NCBI GenBank assembly: GCA_031263155.1
Contig: JAISGK010000081.1
Location: 1 to 64,000, forward strand
Reading direction: 5' to 3'
Length of the DNA: 64,000 nucleotides
Origin: Clostridiales bacterium
GTDB taxonomy: Bacteria; Bacillota; Clostridia; Lachnospirales; WQUN01
Part shown: one piece after another, positions 25,700 to 34,973 of the stretch
Numbering within the stretch: position 1 is the stretch's first letter
Layout of the letters: the number at the start of each line of letters is the position of its first letter
Position numbers and translations under genes: made by a program
Notes under the pieces: model-generated
The model's database searches: none
What the model was told of the DNA's origin: nothing
Seen by the model: only the letters and a program-made list of their open reading frames with translations

Positions 25700-26919
25700 T
25701 TTATCTCTCCGTTTATCAATGTATATTTTACCACTCCGCGCAGTACCCTACCCGCATACGGTGTGTTTTTTCCCAGCGAAACGAAGTCAGACGGATTAAC
25801 CGTCCATTGTTCGTCGGGATCAATAATACAGATATCGGCCTGCGCCCCCAAACTTATCGCGCCACTTTTTATTCCCAATATTTTTGCGGGATTAATGGTT
25901 AGCATGGCGATAAGATCTATGGGAGCAACAGGATTTTCGCTGTATATGAATGTCTCCAGGCACAGCGCAAGCGCTGTCTCCAATCCTACAATGCCGCCAG
26001 GCGGATTAACCTGCCGCTTCTCTTGCGGGGAATGTGGGGCGTGATCGGTCGCTATGGCGTCTACAAACCCATGCCGAACGCCATCCGCCAGGGAGAGCAT
26101 GTCTGCTTTGCTCCGCAGGGGAGGGTTCATCTTAAAATTGCCGCTTCCCGTGTCGTCTAGTTCGCATAGAGAAAAATGATGGGGGCAAACTTCGGCGGTT
26201 AAGCGAAATCCACCCGCTCTCTTTTTCCACAACCGAACGAGATCCAGCCCTCGGGCGGTAGACAAATGGCATATGTGCAGCCTCGCCCCGGCGGATTCGG
26301 CAAGCAGCATATCACGGGCAATTATCAAATCTTCCGCGTCAGGGTATCCGGGCAGGGTCGCCTCTTCGCAGTGATCAAAAACAGGCATATCTATCTTAGC
26401 GGCTTGAGCCAACGCCTTTTGCATAACACCGGCGCTGGCGACGCTCTTGCCGTCCTCCGAAAACGCCACCGCGCCCGCCCGCTTTAACGCGTACATATCT
26501 ACAAGCTCTTCGCCCTCTTGATTTCTGGTTATCGACGCGATGGGCAGTACGTGGGCATAATCCGCCTCTTTCGCCCTGTTTGCGACAAACCTGATCCACT
26601 CCACGCCGTCGATGACAGGCTTGGTGTTGGGCATGGCGCAGACAGTTGTAAAGCCGCCTTTTACAGCGGCAAGCGCCCCTGTTTTTATCGTCTCCTTATA
26701 CTCCAAGCCCGGTTCGCGCAAATGCGTATGCAGATCGATCAATCCCGGTGCTACCCACATACCCGTGGCGTCGATTGTATTGCGCGCGGCCAATTCGATA
26801 TGAGGGCGCACCGCGCATACAACGCCGTTGTCTATCAGTACGTCACAGATCGCATCAAATTGTTTGGCCGGGTCGATAACGCGCCCGTTCTTGATAAGCA
26901 ATGCCGAATTTTTACCCAA
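25687..26919 (-). CDS. pyrC: Dihydroorotase
   Basis: This amidohydrolase closes carbamoyl-aspartate to dihydroorotate. Metal-binding DLHTHLREPG is near residue 60, followed by HCEEATL, HICHLSTARG and the catalytic TDHAPHS. The residue number (about 410) fits class I dihydroorotase of Bacillota. The frame opens at TTG 26928, but AAAGGA abuts that codon; TTG 26919 is 9 nt downstream of the ribosome site and is preferred. The stop lies inside pyrF. The gap to the phosphohexomutase gene is 24 nt. Confidence 0.94.
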   Translation of the reverse strand: MGKNSALLIKNGRVIDPAKQFDAICDVLIDNGVVCAVRPHIELAARNTIDATGMWVAPGLIDLHTHLREPGLEYKETIKTGALAAVKGGFTTVCAMPNTKPVIDGVEWIRFVANRAKEADYAHVLPIASITRNQEGEELVDMYALKRAGAVAFSEDGKSVASAGVMQKALAQAAKIDMPVFDHCEEATLPGYPDAEDLIIARDMLLAESAGARLHICHLSTARGLDLVRLWKKRAGGFRLTAEVCPHHFSLCELDDTGSGNFKMNPPLRSKADMLSLADGVRHGFVDAIATDHAPHSPQEKRQVNPPGGIVGLETALALCLETFIYSENPVAPIDLIAMLTINPAKILGIKSGAISLGAQADICIIDPDEQWTVNPSDFVSLGKNTPYAGRVLRGVVKYTLINGEIKWRS

Positions 26920-26943
26920 TCGAATCAATCCTTTAGGAATGTG

Positions 26944-28659
26944 TCAAGCAATCATACCTTTTACAACCTTCATGATCTCCTCCAGACGCTCATCCGCCGC
27001 TGCCGCGTTATCCGCTTTCGCGCCGAAATAGAGTTTTATTTTAGGCTCTGTGCCGGACGGACGCACACAGAACCACGAACCATCGTCCAAAACATAGTAC
27101 AACACGTCGGAAACGGGCAAAGTTGTTTGGCAAATTGTGCCCTCCGTCAGATTTTTTATCGTTTTATTCTTATAGTCGCGGGCTTCTATTACCTTTGCGC
27201 CAGCAACGACGGTGGGCGGCTCTTCTCGCAAGCCTGCCATTATCTTTTTCATGTCTTCTGCGCCCGCTATGCCTTTAAGAGTGATAGACAAGACGCCTTC
27301 TTTGTAGTACCCATAAATTTTATAAATATTCTCCAATGCGTCTATCAGTGTTTTACCCCGCGCCGCATACCAAGCGGCCGCTTCGCACACCAACATGGTG
27401 GCAACAATGGCGTCCTTGTCACGGCAATAAGTACCGCTGCTCACGCCGTAGCTTTCTTCAAACCCAAATACATATTCATTACTGCCGCTTTGCTCAAATT
27501 CTTTAATTTTTTCACCTATATATTTAAAACCCGTGAGGACATTGAAATAATCCATGGCATACGCGTCGGCTATAGCCTTTGTCAAATCTGTCGATACGAT
27601 TGTCGATACGACGGCGCCGTTGGCGGGCAGTGTGCCCATCGCCTTTTTTTGGCCAAGGATGTACTCGCACAACACCGCCCCCATGTGGTTGCCGCTAAGC
27701 GGAACATATTCTCCGTTATGTCTCACGATAACGCCCACACGGTCAGCGTCGGGATCGGTGGCGACTATCACATCGGCGTTTTTTCGTTCCGCGAGTTTGA
27801 GAGCGAGGTCGAAGGCTTTTATATCTTCAGGGTTGGGATATTCCACAGTGGAAAAATTGCCATCAGGTATAGCTTGTTCTGGTACGATAAATACATTTTT
27901 TAGCCCCATCTCGCTAAGCACTCGCATCACAGGTATATTGCCCGTGCCGTGCAAGGGGGTGTAAACGACGGCTAAAGTTGACGCGGCAAGCGCGTCGGGG
28001 TGGATGCTTTGACCCTTCACGTTCGCGATAAAAGCGTCGTCCACGCTCGCGTCACAGATGTTGAACAGACCTGCGGCCTTTGCTTCGTCTTGATCGGCCA
28101 CGCTAATTTGAGAAAAATCGGTTATGGCGTTTACCTCGGCTATAATCTCCTCATCACGCGGATAAGGGGTTTGCCCTCCATCCTCCCAATAGGCCTTATA
28201 GCCGTTGTATTCCGGAGGGTTGTGGCTCGCGGTAATAACTATCCCGGCGGTACAGCCCAAATGCCGCACAGCAAACGAAAGCTCGGGCGTAGGGCGCAAC
28301 GAGTCAAAAATATATGATTTTATGCCATTGCCATTAAGTACCAACGCGCTGTCCACGCAAAATTCTCTGGACATCTTGCGGCAATCGTGCGCGATAACGG
28401 CGCCCTTGGCAATCGCGTCCGGGCCTTGCTTTTTGATGTAGTTTGCAAGCCCCTGGGTAGCTTTGCGCACCGTATAGATATTCATACGGTTAGAGCCGGC
28501 GCCCAGTATGCCTCTCAAGCCCCCCGTGCCAAACTCCAGATTTTTATAAAACCGTTCCCTTATCTCCGCATCGTCAGCTAACGCCAGAAGCTCCGCTTTG
28601 GTGTCGGCATCCACCGCTTTGTCGTTAAGCCAATGCTCATATTCCTGTTTGTAATCCAT
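26944..28659 (-). CDS. Phosphoglucomutase/phosphomannomutase (phospho-sugar mutase)
   Basis: This 571-aa alpha-D-phosphohexomutase interconverts hexose 1- and 6-phosphates. It has the N-terminal FGTGGLRGI substrate loop, the active-site serine loop TASHNPPEYNGYK, metal loop DPDADRVG, sugar loop GFEESYG and C-terminal phosphate loop RPSGTEPKIK. All four domains are present. Length matches the PgcA-type enzymes of Bacillota. ATG 28659 follows GGAGGGATGAA and starts the usual MDYKQEYEHW sequence; the longer open frame to 28761 has no start signals. It is the first gene behind the promoter at 28689-28717 and heads the pyrC-pyrF-Hsp70 run. Confidence 0.94.
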   Translation of the reverse strand: MDYKQEYEHWLNDKAVDADTKAELLALADDAEIRERFYKNLEFGTGGLRGILGAGSNRMNIYTVRKATQGLANYIKKQGPDAIAKGAVIAHDCRKMSREFCVDSALVLNGNGIKSYIFDSLRPTPELSFAVRHLGCTAGIVITASHNPPEYNGYKAYWEDGGQTPYPRDEEIIAEVNAITDFSQISVADQDEAKAAGLFNICDASVDDAFIANVKGQSIHPDALAASTLAVVYTPLHGTGNIPVMRVLSEMGLKNVFIVPEQAIPDGNFSTVEYPNPEDIKAFDLALKLAERKNADVIVATDPDADRVGVIVRHNGEYVPLSGNHMGAVLCEYILGQKKAMGTLPANGAVVSTIVSTDLTKAIADAYAMDYFNVLTGFKYIGEKIKEFEQSGSNEYVFGFEESYGVSSGTYCRDKDAIVATMLVCEAAAWYAARGKTLIDALENIYKIYGYYKEGVLSITLKGIAGAEDMKKIMAGLREEPPTVVAGAKVIEARDYKNKTIKNLTEGTICQTTLPVSDVLYYVLDDGSWFCVRPSGTEPKIKLYFGAKADNAAAADERLEEIMKVVKGMIA

Positions 28660-28688
28660 TTCATCCCTCCAGTACATATCCTGATTAG

Positions 28689-28717
28689 AGTTTATCAGAT
28701 TTTGAGAAGTATGCCAA
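28689..28717 (-). promoter_or_regulatory. Promoter of the pgm-pyrC-pyrF-Hsp70 gene run
   Basis: On the minus strand TTGGCA (28712-28717), 17-bp spacer, TAAACT (28689-28694), about 30 bp before the mutase ATG. It is the only clear promoter I see before the Hsp70 genes; all gaps downstream are under 75 nt. Confidence 0.65.
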
Positions 28718-28828
28718 GGGATACGCCAACATTTTGCGCATGGCTTTGTGATTGTAGTCAAAGTCCATAGGTTGACTCCCGAATAGACACGCGTTATCCC
28801 TTGCCCACAACGAGTATGGGATTACCCC

Positions 28829-28856
28829 TTGCTATTTTTGCTGTACATGCTACAAT
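28829..28856 (+). promoter_or_regulatory. Promoter of the flavin split-barrel gene
   Basis: TTGCTA (28829-28834), 16-bp spacer, TACAAT (28851-28856), divergent from the mutase promoter. Confidence 0.6.
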
Positions 28857-28908
28857 CAGGGAGGAGCAAGGGTATACATTTTCACATTACTATTAGGAGG
28901 TTATTTTC

Positions 28909-29301
28909 ATGCAAGAGGTTTATGATTTTTTGAAAAAATGCGGCACTTATTATCTGGCTACAGCCGAGAGTGACCAACCAAGGGTTCGGCCCTTCGGAAC
29001 GATTGATCTTTTTGATGGCAAGCTGTACATCCAGACCGGAAAGAACAAGGATGTTTCAAAGCAGATCGCCGCGAACCCCAAAATTGAGATTTGCGCCTCC
29101 GATGGCGGCAGTTGGATTCGCGTGAAGGCTAACGCCATAGACGACGACAGTCTCAAGGCAAGGCAGCACATGCTGGACTCCTATCCGATGCTGCAAGGCA
29201 GATATTCGGCGGACGATGGCAACATGCAGGTGCTGTATCTGAAAGACGCCGTCGCGGCGATTTACTCATTCGTGGGAGAGCCCAAGGTGATTCGCTTTTA
29301 A
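28909..29301 (+). CDS. Pyridoxamine 5'-phosphate oxidase-family (FMN split barrel) protein
   Basis: The 130-aa protein has the split-barrel fold used by small FMN-binding proteins: YYLATAES, QPRVRPFGTIDLFDGKLYIQTG, NKDVSKQIAANPKIEIC and a closing IYSFVGEPKVIRF. Similar short proteins of anaerobes are annotated as pyridoxamine 5'-phosphate oxidase family or nitroimidazole-resistance NimA-like; these are usually FMN- or F420-binding, not true PNP oxidases. TAGGAGG precedes the ATG. It is a single-gene unit with its own promoter and a strong terminator. Confidence 0.88.
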   Translation: MQEVYDFLKKCGTYYLATAESDQPRVRPFGTIDLFDGKLYIQTGKNKDVSKQIAANPKIEICASDGGSWIRVKANAIDDDSLKARQHMLDSYPMLQGRYSADDGNMQVLYLKDAVAAIYSFVGEPKVIRF

Positions 29302-29322
29302 CGATTGGGATATGATAACTAT

Positions 29323-29359
29323 AAGGGCGGCCTGGATCAAGAAAGAGGCCGCCTTTTTT
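29323..29359 (+). terminator. Rho-independent terminator
   Basis: AAGGGCGGCCT pairs with AGGCCGCCTT around a 12-base loop, ending in TTTTTT. It closes the split-barrel gene. Confidence 0.88.
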
Positions 29360-29443
29360 GTGTTGCGTATGTAAATTTGAGTTTTGTTAAATAATAGTCG
29401 CAATGTATTTCTTTGCCTTATACTTACAATAGGAGTTGTGACT

Positions 29444-32365
29444 ATGAAACAAACAGCAATTTTCGTTCTGCTTTTGGCAATCACTGTGCCGCGACTGGCA
29501 TTTGCCCAAGGCTTTAGCGAGGTTTCGCGGACGCCCAGCCCGCAGTATGACGGTCACATTGTAGAGTATTGCCACGATAAGACCGGACTCAAACTTATAC
29601 ACATAGACAACGATGACACAGAAAAGGCTTTTGTCATAGGTTTTCGTACACCCGCGACCGACGACACAGGCGTTAACCATATAATAGAGCACTGCCTTTT
29701 AAATTCTAAAGCCACCCCCTTTTCTTATTTGATGAATCACACTGGCGCAACGTATTTAAACGCTATGACGTTTTCTGATTTTACTCTATATGCCTTGGCC
29801 GATCGCAGTGAAACGGAGTACCTCGAGCTTATGCGCGTATACTTGGATGGTATATTTTTCCCCACGGCAATGAGAAGCGAAGATATTTTTTCGCGGGAAG
29901 GCTGGCGCGTTACCGACACTGGGCTTAACGGCACGGTGTTTAATGAAATGAAGGGTGTTTATTGTAACGACGAAACATATCTTTCGCGCGCTATCTACGC
30001 TTCACTGTTTCCCGACACGAGCTATCGTTATGACAGCGGAGGCGACCCCGCTTTTATTCCCACGCTAAATTACAAAGATTTTGTCGCGGCTTACGCGAGA
30101 TATTACAACCCCAATAACGCGATAGCACTGGCCTATGGTAAGCAAGATATTGGTAAGACGCTTGATTTGATAGACAGTCGCTATTTGAGTAAACTAACGC
30201 AAAACATCAAGCCGCCCGCGCCATATGTTAATCAAGAGGCGTTTGACCGAACCGCGACAGTGTACTCGCACTACCCTCTCCCGGATTTGGCGGGCGCAAA
30301 CGCCCCGTCTTCTGTCGCGCTCAATTTTGTGACGCACGAACGCAAAAACGCTGTTTTGTCGGCCCAAATGGAATTGCTGGCCGCCACGCTAAACGATCGC
30401 GGCGGCTATATATTTAGAGATATTGTGAAAAAAGGTTGGGCCGAACGTGTTAACGTTGAGTACAATAGCATGGCCTATCAATGTGTGCTCAGCGTAATCG
30501 CCCAGAACGCCGACCCGGCAAAAGCCAAAGAGATAAACGATGCCGTTCGCGCTACCCTGGCAAAAATCGCGTCGCAAGGCGCTCAATCGGTTTTGAGTGA
30601 TGTAAAAAAACGATACGAATATGCGCTGGCCAGTGTAAAAAACGAGCCGCGAAAGGGAATAGAGGCGGGGATTGAACAAGTCGCGGCGTTTGTGTACGGC
30701 GCGCAAATGGATGAGAATGCCTATCGTGAGGCGATAAGCAAGACGAACAACGCGTTCTTAAAACGTGCCGCGCGGGATTATCTGCTAGACAATAACCATA
30801 GCTCCGTCGTTGTTCTCACACCCAAGTCTGCGGCGCGGGCTGCGGGCGTTATCCCAAATCTGTCTGGTGAGTCAAACGCTGAGTGTTATTGCGACGAAGA
30901 AGCGTTAATAAGCGAGACAGTATCTATAGGCGATAAGGAGAAGGATAACCAAAATAAAAACAACACAATCACTCCCGGTTACGAGGGTGAATTTTCCGCA
31001 ACCTCCGCATTTGACCGCTCAAACGGAGACTTCTTACGTAACATTCCCCAAGCTCCGCATTATACTGACGAAATAATTTCTGGCGCGCGCGTTATCCATA
31101 CGAACATTAATACTCATGGCATTTCTTCACTTCATATGTATTTGGACGCGTCCGCTCTCCCGCAAGAGCTGTTGGGTTACGCGCAGATATTGGCGCGCAT
31201 GATGGCGGACGACTCTACACTTCCACAAGGGGCGAATATTGGCGCGGCATCGGGTTATCTCTCAGCGGACAGAATGGGGGAAAATGGCTATACCCCCCGT
31301 GTCCACGTTGTTTTCCGCGCGTTGGATGATGATATGGACGGGTTGATAAAATCCGCCGCCAACGCTATAGACACATCCGCGTCCTTTGATAAGTATGCTG
31401 TTTACGATTATTTAGCGCGCGCGAAAACTTATATGGACAACGATTATGAAAACATTATGCCTCAAGCGAGCGTTAGCGCGCGATTAAATGAAGCGGGCAG
31501 ATATGAATGTTACACAAGTGGCCCGCAGTATTATGCTTTGCTGGCTGGCTTGCTATCTGACTATGCTAACGTGTGGCCCACAATTAGCGAAAACCTTGCA
31601 AACGCGCGGCACATCCTTGCCGAGTCCGACATTGTGCTCAGCTTTAGCGGCTCACGCGCGGCATACGACCGCTTTATCAACGAAGCCGCGCCATTGTTTG
31701 CCATTATTAAAACGCAAGCAAAAGAGAATTTAGGCAAAGGCGAGTCGCAGCGATCTGCCGTCAAACGCGATGCATCCGCGAATGATCAGAATGATCAATT
31801 AGCTGATCGAGCGCCGCGCCGCGTAGTTTATGACTTCCTCATACCACGCCCTACTGGATTCCCCGCGCCGCAAAGCAGCACCCACGTTGTGGCGCAAGGG
31901 GGAGTTTTTGAAAAATACACGGGCAGTATGCTTGTAGCCGCGTCGTTAATTAATTATGATTACTTGTGGGGCCTCGTGCGCGACGAGGGAGGGGCATATG
32001 GAGTGCGCGTTTCTCCGCGTTACGACGGCGTAATGTTATTATCCAGCTATCGCGATCCGCAAGTAGAAAAGACGCTGACCGCCTACGCAGGAATCGCTGA
32101 TTTTTTGCGTAAGGGACAAAACGTAGATGACTATAACAAAATCAGGTCGCATGTGCTAGCGGGATGGGATGAGCAGCTTATGCCGCACAATCTGTGGGAT
32201 TACGGCGCGAGACTCGAACTGGGCATATTTGACTACGATTTATTTAGTCGTGTGCGCAGCGAAATAATAGAAACAAAACCGGAAGATTTGCAATTTGCCG
32301 CCGAAATTTGGGAGGATATAATACACCAGGGTGTTATTGCCATAGGAGGACAACTTAACGACTGA
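29444..32365 (+). CDS. Secreted M16-family metallopeptidase (presequence protease-like)
   Basis: The 973-aa product starts with a signal peptide (MKQTAIFVLLLAITV to LAFA) and then shows the inverted zinc motif HxxEH in NHIIEHCLL, with the second-helix glutamate region FNEMKGVY. The long two-halved architecture fits the M16C group (PreP/Cym1-like), which degrade short peptides inside a closed chamber. Late LWGLVRDEGGAYGVRV is the conserved arginine-tyrosine segment of the inactive half. Bacillota M16C enzymes are often cytosolic, so export here is notable. ATG 29444 has AGGAG 8 nt upstream. A low-complexity insertion rich in Asp/Asn/Lys occurs near residue 500. Confidence 0.9.
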   Translation: MKQTAIFVLLLAITVPRLAFAQGFSEVSRTPSPQYDGHIVEYCHDKTGLKLIHIDNDDTEKAFVIGFRTPATDDTGVNHIIEHCLLNSKATPFSYLMNHTGATYLNAMTFSDFTLYALADRSETEYLELMRVYLDGIFFPTAMRSEDIFSREGWRVTDTGLNGTVFNEMKGVYCNDETYLSRAIYASLFPDTSYRYDSGGDPAFIPTLNYKDFVAAYARYYNPNNAIALAYGKQDIGKTLDLIDSRYLSKLTQNIKPPAPYVNQEAFDRTATVYSHYPLPDLAGANAPSSVALNFVTHERKNAVLSAQMELLAATLNDRGGYIFRDIVKKGWAERVNVEYNSMAYQCVLSVIAQNADPAKAKEINDAVRATLAKIASQGAQSVLSDVKKRYEYALASVKNEPRKGIEAGIEQVAAFVYGAQMDENAYREAISKTNNAFLKRAARDYLLDNNHSSVVVLTPKSAARAAGVIPNLSGESNAECYCDEEALISETVSIGDKEKDNQNKNNTITPGYEGEFSATSAFDRSNGDFLRNIPQAPHYTDEIISGARVIHTNINTHGISSLHMYLDASALPQELLGYAQILARMMADDSTLPQGANIGAASGYLSADRMGENGYTPRVHVVFRALDDDMDGLIKSAANAIDTSASFDKYAVYDYLARAKTYMDNDYENIMPQASVSARLNEAGRYECYTSGPQYYALLAGLLSDYANVWPTISENLANARHILAESDIVLSFSGSRAAYDRFINEAAPLFAIIKTQAKENLGKGESQRSAVKRDASANDQNDQLADRAPRRVVYDFLIPRPTGFPAPQSSTHVVAQGGVFEKYTGSMLVAASLINYDYLWGLVRDEGGAYGVRVSPRYDGVMLLSSYRDPQVEKTLTAYAGIADFLRKGQNVDDYNKIRSHVLAGWDEQLMPHNLWDYGARLELGIFDYDLFSRVRSEIIETKPEDLQFAAEIWEDIIHQGVIAIGGQLND

Positions 32366-32430
32366 AATTTCCTCTATTAGCCTCGTCCGTCGTATTATAT
32401 GTTTAGCCCTTATACTTATGTGGGAATTAA

Positions 32431-32462
32431 GCAAGCGGGAGATCAGTAGATCTCCCGCTTGC
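32431..32462. terminator. Strong palindromic hairpin between convergent genes
   Basis: GCAAGCGGGAGATC and GATCTCCCGCTTGC form a perfect 14-bp stem with AGTA loop between the M16 gene and the esterase gene. There is no T run, so termination is plausible but unproven. A further perfect palindrome, GTTCAC-T-GTGAAC, lies at 32483-32495. The rest of 32366-32584 shows nothing. Confidence 0.5.
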
Positions 32463-32584
32463 CGCGTTCTAACCATAAATTAGTTCACTGTGAACGATTT
32501 TACCCGCACAAGCGCGAATGTTACTGGCTTTGCTCACTCACAGCATAGCATCCTCGGATTTTGCTCAAAGTTTCTTTGTAGTTT

Positions 32585-34129
32585 TTATTTCCACTTTGCG
32601 GCTACAATTTCAAACGGCGATATTGGCATGGTATCACCGTAGGCTATTCTCATGGCGCAGCGGGCTAAACGATCACCAATCGGCTGTTTGTTAATGGGGT
32701 GCAGGTCGTTGTATTCTCCCAGCGCATCCGCCGACACCATAGCGACATTCGGCAGCTTTAAACAATTACGTTGCTCTTTGCGTACAGCGTCCCAATTTTC
32801 TTCTTCCCAGTGAACAAGCTCCGTAAAAACAAATGGAAAATCGTAGCCCCAATCGGCGCGCCATTGCTCAACCAATTTACCAAAGCGTCCAGAATAACAT
32901 TCGGGATCAAGGGCATCCGATTCTCCCTGATACCATATCGCTCCTTTTATACGATACCTTGTCAAAGGCTTTAACATTCCATTATACAGCCCTGTCGCAA
33001 TATAGTTGAAGTTGGTAGCGGGCTCCAACGGCGATACTTCATCGCCCGCTTTGAACCTCCATTCGCCGTCTAATAAAATGGCGCTTGAGCTGGTGCGCAA
33101 CATGTACGGTTTGCCAGGGGTACACCAACCTTTTTCTATGCTAATGATACGCAATGTGATAACACAACGGCCTGCTTGCAATTTGGGAATTTCGTACTCT
33201 CTCGGCGGCCAGCGATATGTCGTGTTGCCAACAAATTCGCCATTAACATATGCCATATCCCAGTCTTTCACCGAGCCAAAGAACAGCGTCGCCTGTTTGC
33301 CATCCCAATCTTCAGGAATGTCCACCGTTTTGCGCATCCAAACAGACCTTGTACCCTCCCACGGGGTTAGCAGATCTCTGCTTTCCCACTCGCTATCATC
33401 ATACTCCGGCTCGTACCATTGTTCCGCCAAGCCTTGGTCCATCTCGTTAATCATATTAAAAAATTTCTGCGATTCATTGTTGTCATGGTCGATGATGTCC
33501 CACACGCGCTCCATATCGGCATATTCATCCGCTTCCGCGATCAAATCGGGAAAGTCCGCCAAACTTCCCTTGCTCATCCACGCATGTACGCGGGTACCGC
33601 CCACAGCGCACAGTATGATGCCGATGGGAATTTTGCCACCTATTGGCGTGTAATATTTTGACTGCAAACGTTTCGCGAAAAAATATGCTACAGCAGAAAA
33701 CTCGCCTATGGTATCGGGCTTTACGCCCTTCCATTCTCCCTGGGGGTCTGTTCGCTCCGTCGAATAGTCATAACGGGGAAGCGCCAAGAATTGCCGTATG
33801 TCAGGATTAACCTCGCGCATTTCTTCGGGGTACATATATTTGCAGCGTTCCATATTCATTTGCATGTTGGATTGGCCGCTTGCCAGCCATACATCGCCAA
33901 CATAAACCTCTGTAAGCGTAACATCGTTAATAGTCATCTCGAATGGCCCGCCTACTGATTGTCGGTTCAATTGCACAGACCATTCGTTGTTGTCATCGGG
34001 CGTGGCGTCGTATGTTTCGCCGCGAAACGCAAGTCGCACGGACTCATCGCACTTACCCCATATAGTGACAGGCTCGTCCCGTTGAATGACCATTCCACTC
34101 GCGACAAGCGCAGGTAATTCTAAAGGCAT
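32585..34129 (-). CDS. Sialate O-acetylesterase-like SGNH hydrolase
   Basis: The 514-aa protein matches the sialate O-acetylesterase (SASA) family. Block I GQSNMQMNM near residue 90 holds the catalytic serine, a GGTRVHAW block follows, and the late DALGEYNDLHP holds the Asp-His pair. A jelly-roll insertion (about residues 225-330) contains WMRKTVDIPEDW and AYVNGEFVG, as in the galactose-binding-like inserts of this family. These enzymes remove acetyl groups from sugars such as sialic acid or plant xylan. There is no signal peptide, so it acts inside the cell. ATG 34129 follows GAGGTGAT; the longer frame to 34150 lacks a ribosome site. No sialic-acid genes adjoin it. Confidence 0.88.
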   Translation of the reverse strand: MPLELPALVASGMVIQRDEPVTIWGKCDESVRLAFRGETYDATPDDNNEWSVQLNRQSVGGPFEMTINDVTLTEVYVGDVWLASGQSNMQMNMERCKYMYPEEMREVNPDIRQFLALPRYDYSTERTDPQGEWKGVKPDTIGEFSAVAYFFAKRLQSKYYTPIGGKIPIGIILCAVGGTRVHAWMSKGSLADFPDLIAEADEYADMERVWDIIDHDNNESQKFFNMINEMDQGLAEQWYEPEYDDSEWESRDLLTPWEGTRSVWMRKTVDIPEDWDGKQATLFFGSVKDWDMAYVNGEFVGNTTYRWPPREYEIPKLQAGRCVITLRIISIEKGWCTPGKPYMLRTSSSAILLDGEWRFKAGDEVSPLEPATNFNYIATGLYNGMLKPLTRYRIKGAIWYQGESDALDPECYSGRFGKLVEQWRADWGYDFPFVFTELVHWEEENWDAVRKEQRNCLKLPNVAMVSADALGEYNDLHPINKQPIGDRLARCAMRIAYGDTMPISPFEIVAAKWK

Positions 34130-34162
34130 TTTATCACCTCTTTTTTGCAACGAGCGACAGAA

Positions 34163-34396
34163 TTAATCCTGTGTAAAGGGCATAAGAGCCATATGCCTGG
34201 CGCGTTTGATGGCGACAGTAAGCGCGCGTTGGTGCTTGGCGCAGTTGCCTGTGATACGGCGGGGCAATATCTTGCCTCGCTCAGAGATATAGCGCGTGCG
34301 ATTTTTTGCTATCTCTTTGTAATCAATCACGTTTATCTTATCGGCGCAGAACGTACACACGCGTTTTTTTCTGCGGCCACGTCTTTTTTGAACCAT
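34163..34396 (-). CDS. rpsR: 30S ribosomal protein S18
   Basis: S18 pairs with S6 on the 30S platform. The 77-aa protein has the basic start, [27 protein letters not shown] core and C-terminal helix. It carries VCTFC and GNCAKH, so it is the zinc-binding (C+) paralogue type; zinc-free versions lack these cysteines. It is third in the rpsF-ssb-rpsR operon. The sialate esterase-like gene starts 33 nt downstream of its stop on the same strand and may share the transcript. Confidence 0.98.
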   Translation of the reverse strand: MVQKRRGRRKKRVCTFCADKINVIDYKEIAKNRTRYISERGKILPRRITGNCAKHQRALTVAIKRARHMALMPFTQD

Positions 34397-34447
34397 TTAG
34401 CAAATCCTCCTATTTGGTGTTGACAATTATAATGTGATGTTCACCTG

Positions 34448-34957
34448 TTAAAATGGCAAATCATCGTCATCGATACCATCCGCTATGTCGGCGTAACCCT
34501 CGGGCTCGTAAGTCGGCGGAGGAGCCTGCGTTTTCGCGGCGCTTGAACCCGCGCGCGAAGCGGGTGACGACGAGTGGGAACCGTAACCACCCGTGCCCTC
34601 TTGCGGAGGCGCGGATTGCTGACGAGACTCGAACACTGCCTTGCTTTCTGTAAACTCAACTTCATCGCCCACTACCTCTGTAAAGGTGCGGTTTTGACCT
34701 TGCGGGTCTGTGTAGTTGCGCACTTGCAAGCGACCGGACACTCCGGCGGCCATGCCTTTTTTATAGTATTTTTCCATAAATTCAGCGGTTTTGCCAAACA
34801 CTACACAAGGAATAAAGTCTGCGGTTGGATCCCCTTCGCGGCGTGATCTGCGATTAACGGCAAGAGTAAAGCGCGCTATCGCCAGTGGTTCGTTCCCCTG
34901 CGTCCAGCGCACTTCCGGGTCTCGCGTAAGCCTGCCAACCAAAACTATTTTGTTCAT
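34448..34957 (-). CDS. ssb: Single-stranded DNA-binding protein
   Basis: The 169-aa SSB has the OB-fold start MNKIVLVGRLTRDPEVRW, the core FTLAVNRR and VVFGKTAEFMEKYYKKG, a Gly/Ser/Pro-rich linker and the acidic tip DDDLPF used to recruit replication and repair partners. ATG 34957 is preceded by GGGGGG; the open frame to 34984 overlaps rpsF and is not the start. Placement between rpsF and rpsR is the conserved Bacillota arrangement. Confidence 0.98.
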   Translation of the reverse strand: MNKIVLVGRLTRDPEVRWTQGNEPLAIARFTLAVNRRSRREGDPTADFIPCVVFGKTAEFMEKYYKKGMAAGVSGRLQVRNYTDPQGQNRTFTEVVGDEVEFTESKAVFESRQQSAPPQEGTGGYGSHSSSPASRAGSSAAKTQAPPPTYEPEGYADIADGIDDDDLPF

Positions 34958-34973
34958 TAGCGCCCCCCGTATT

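Noticed and set aside
26518-27903. Long plus-strand open frame (461 codons) opposite pyrC and the mutase
   Set aside because: It lies antisense to two full-length, motif-bearing genes, has no ribosome site and reads as low-similarity aromatic/Arg-rich sequence; it is a shadow of high-GC third positions.
25687-28800. PyrR or T-box type attenuator upstream of the pyr genes
   Set aside because: The leader of the mutase gene is only about 25-30 nt from the likely transcription start to the ATG and no anti-terminator/terminator pair is visible.
32483-32495. Operator GTTCACTGTGAAC
   Set aside because: A perfect palindrome, but it lies between the 3' ends of two convergent genes, so it has no promoter to control. 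It is kept only as a note.
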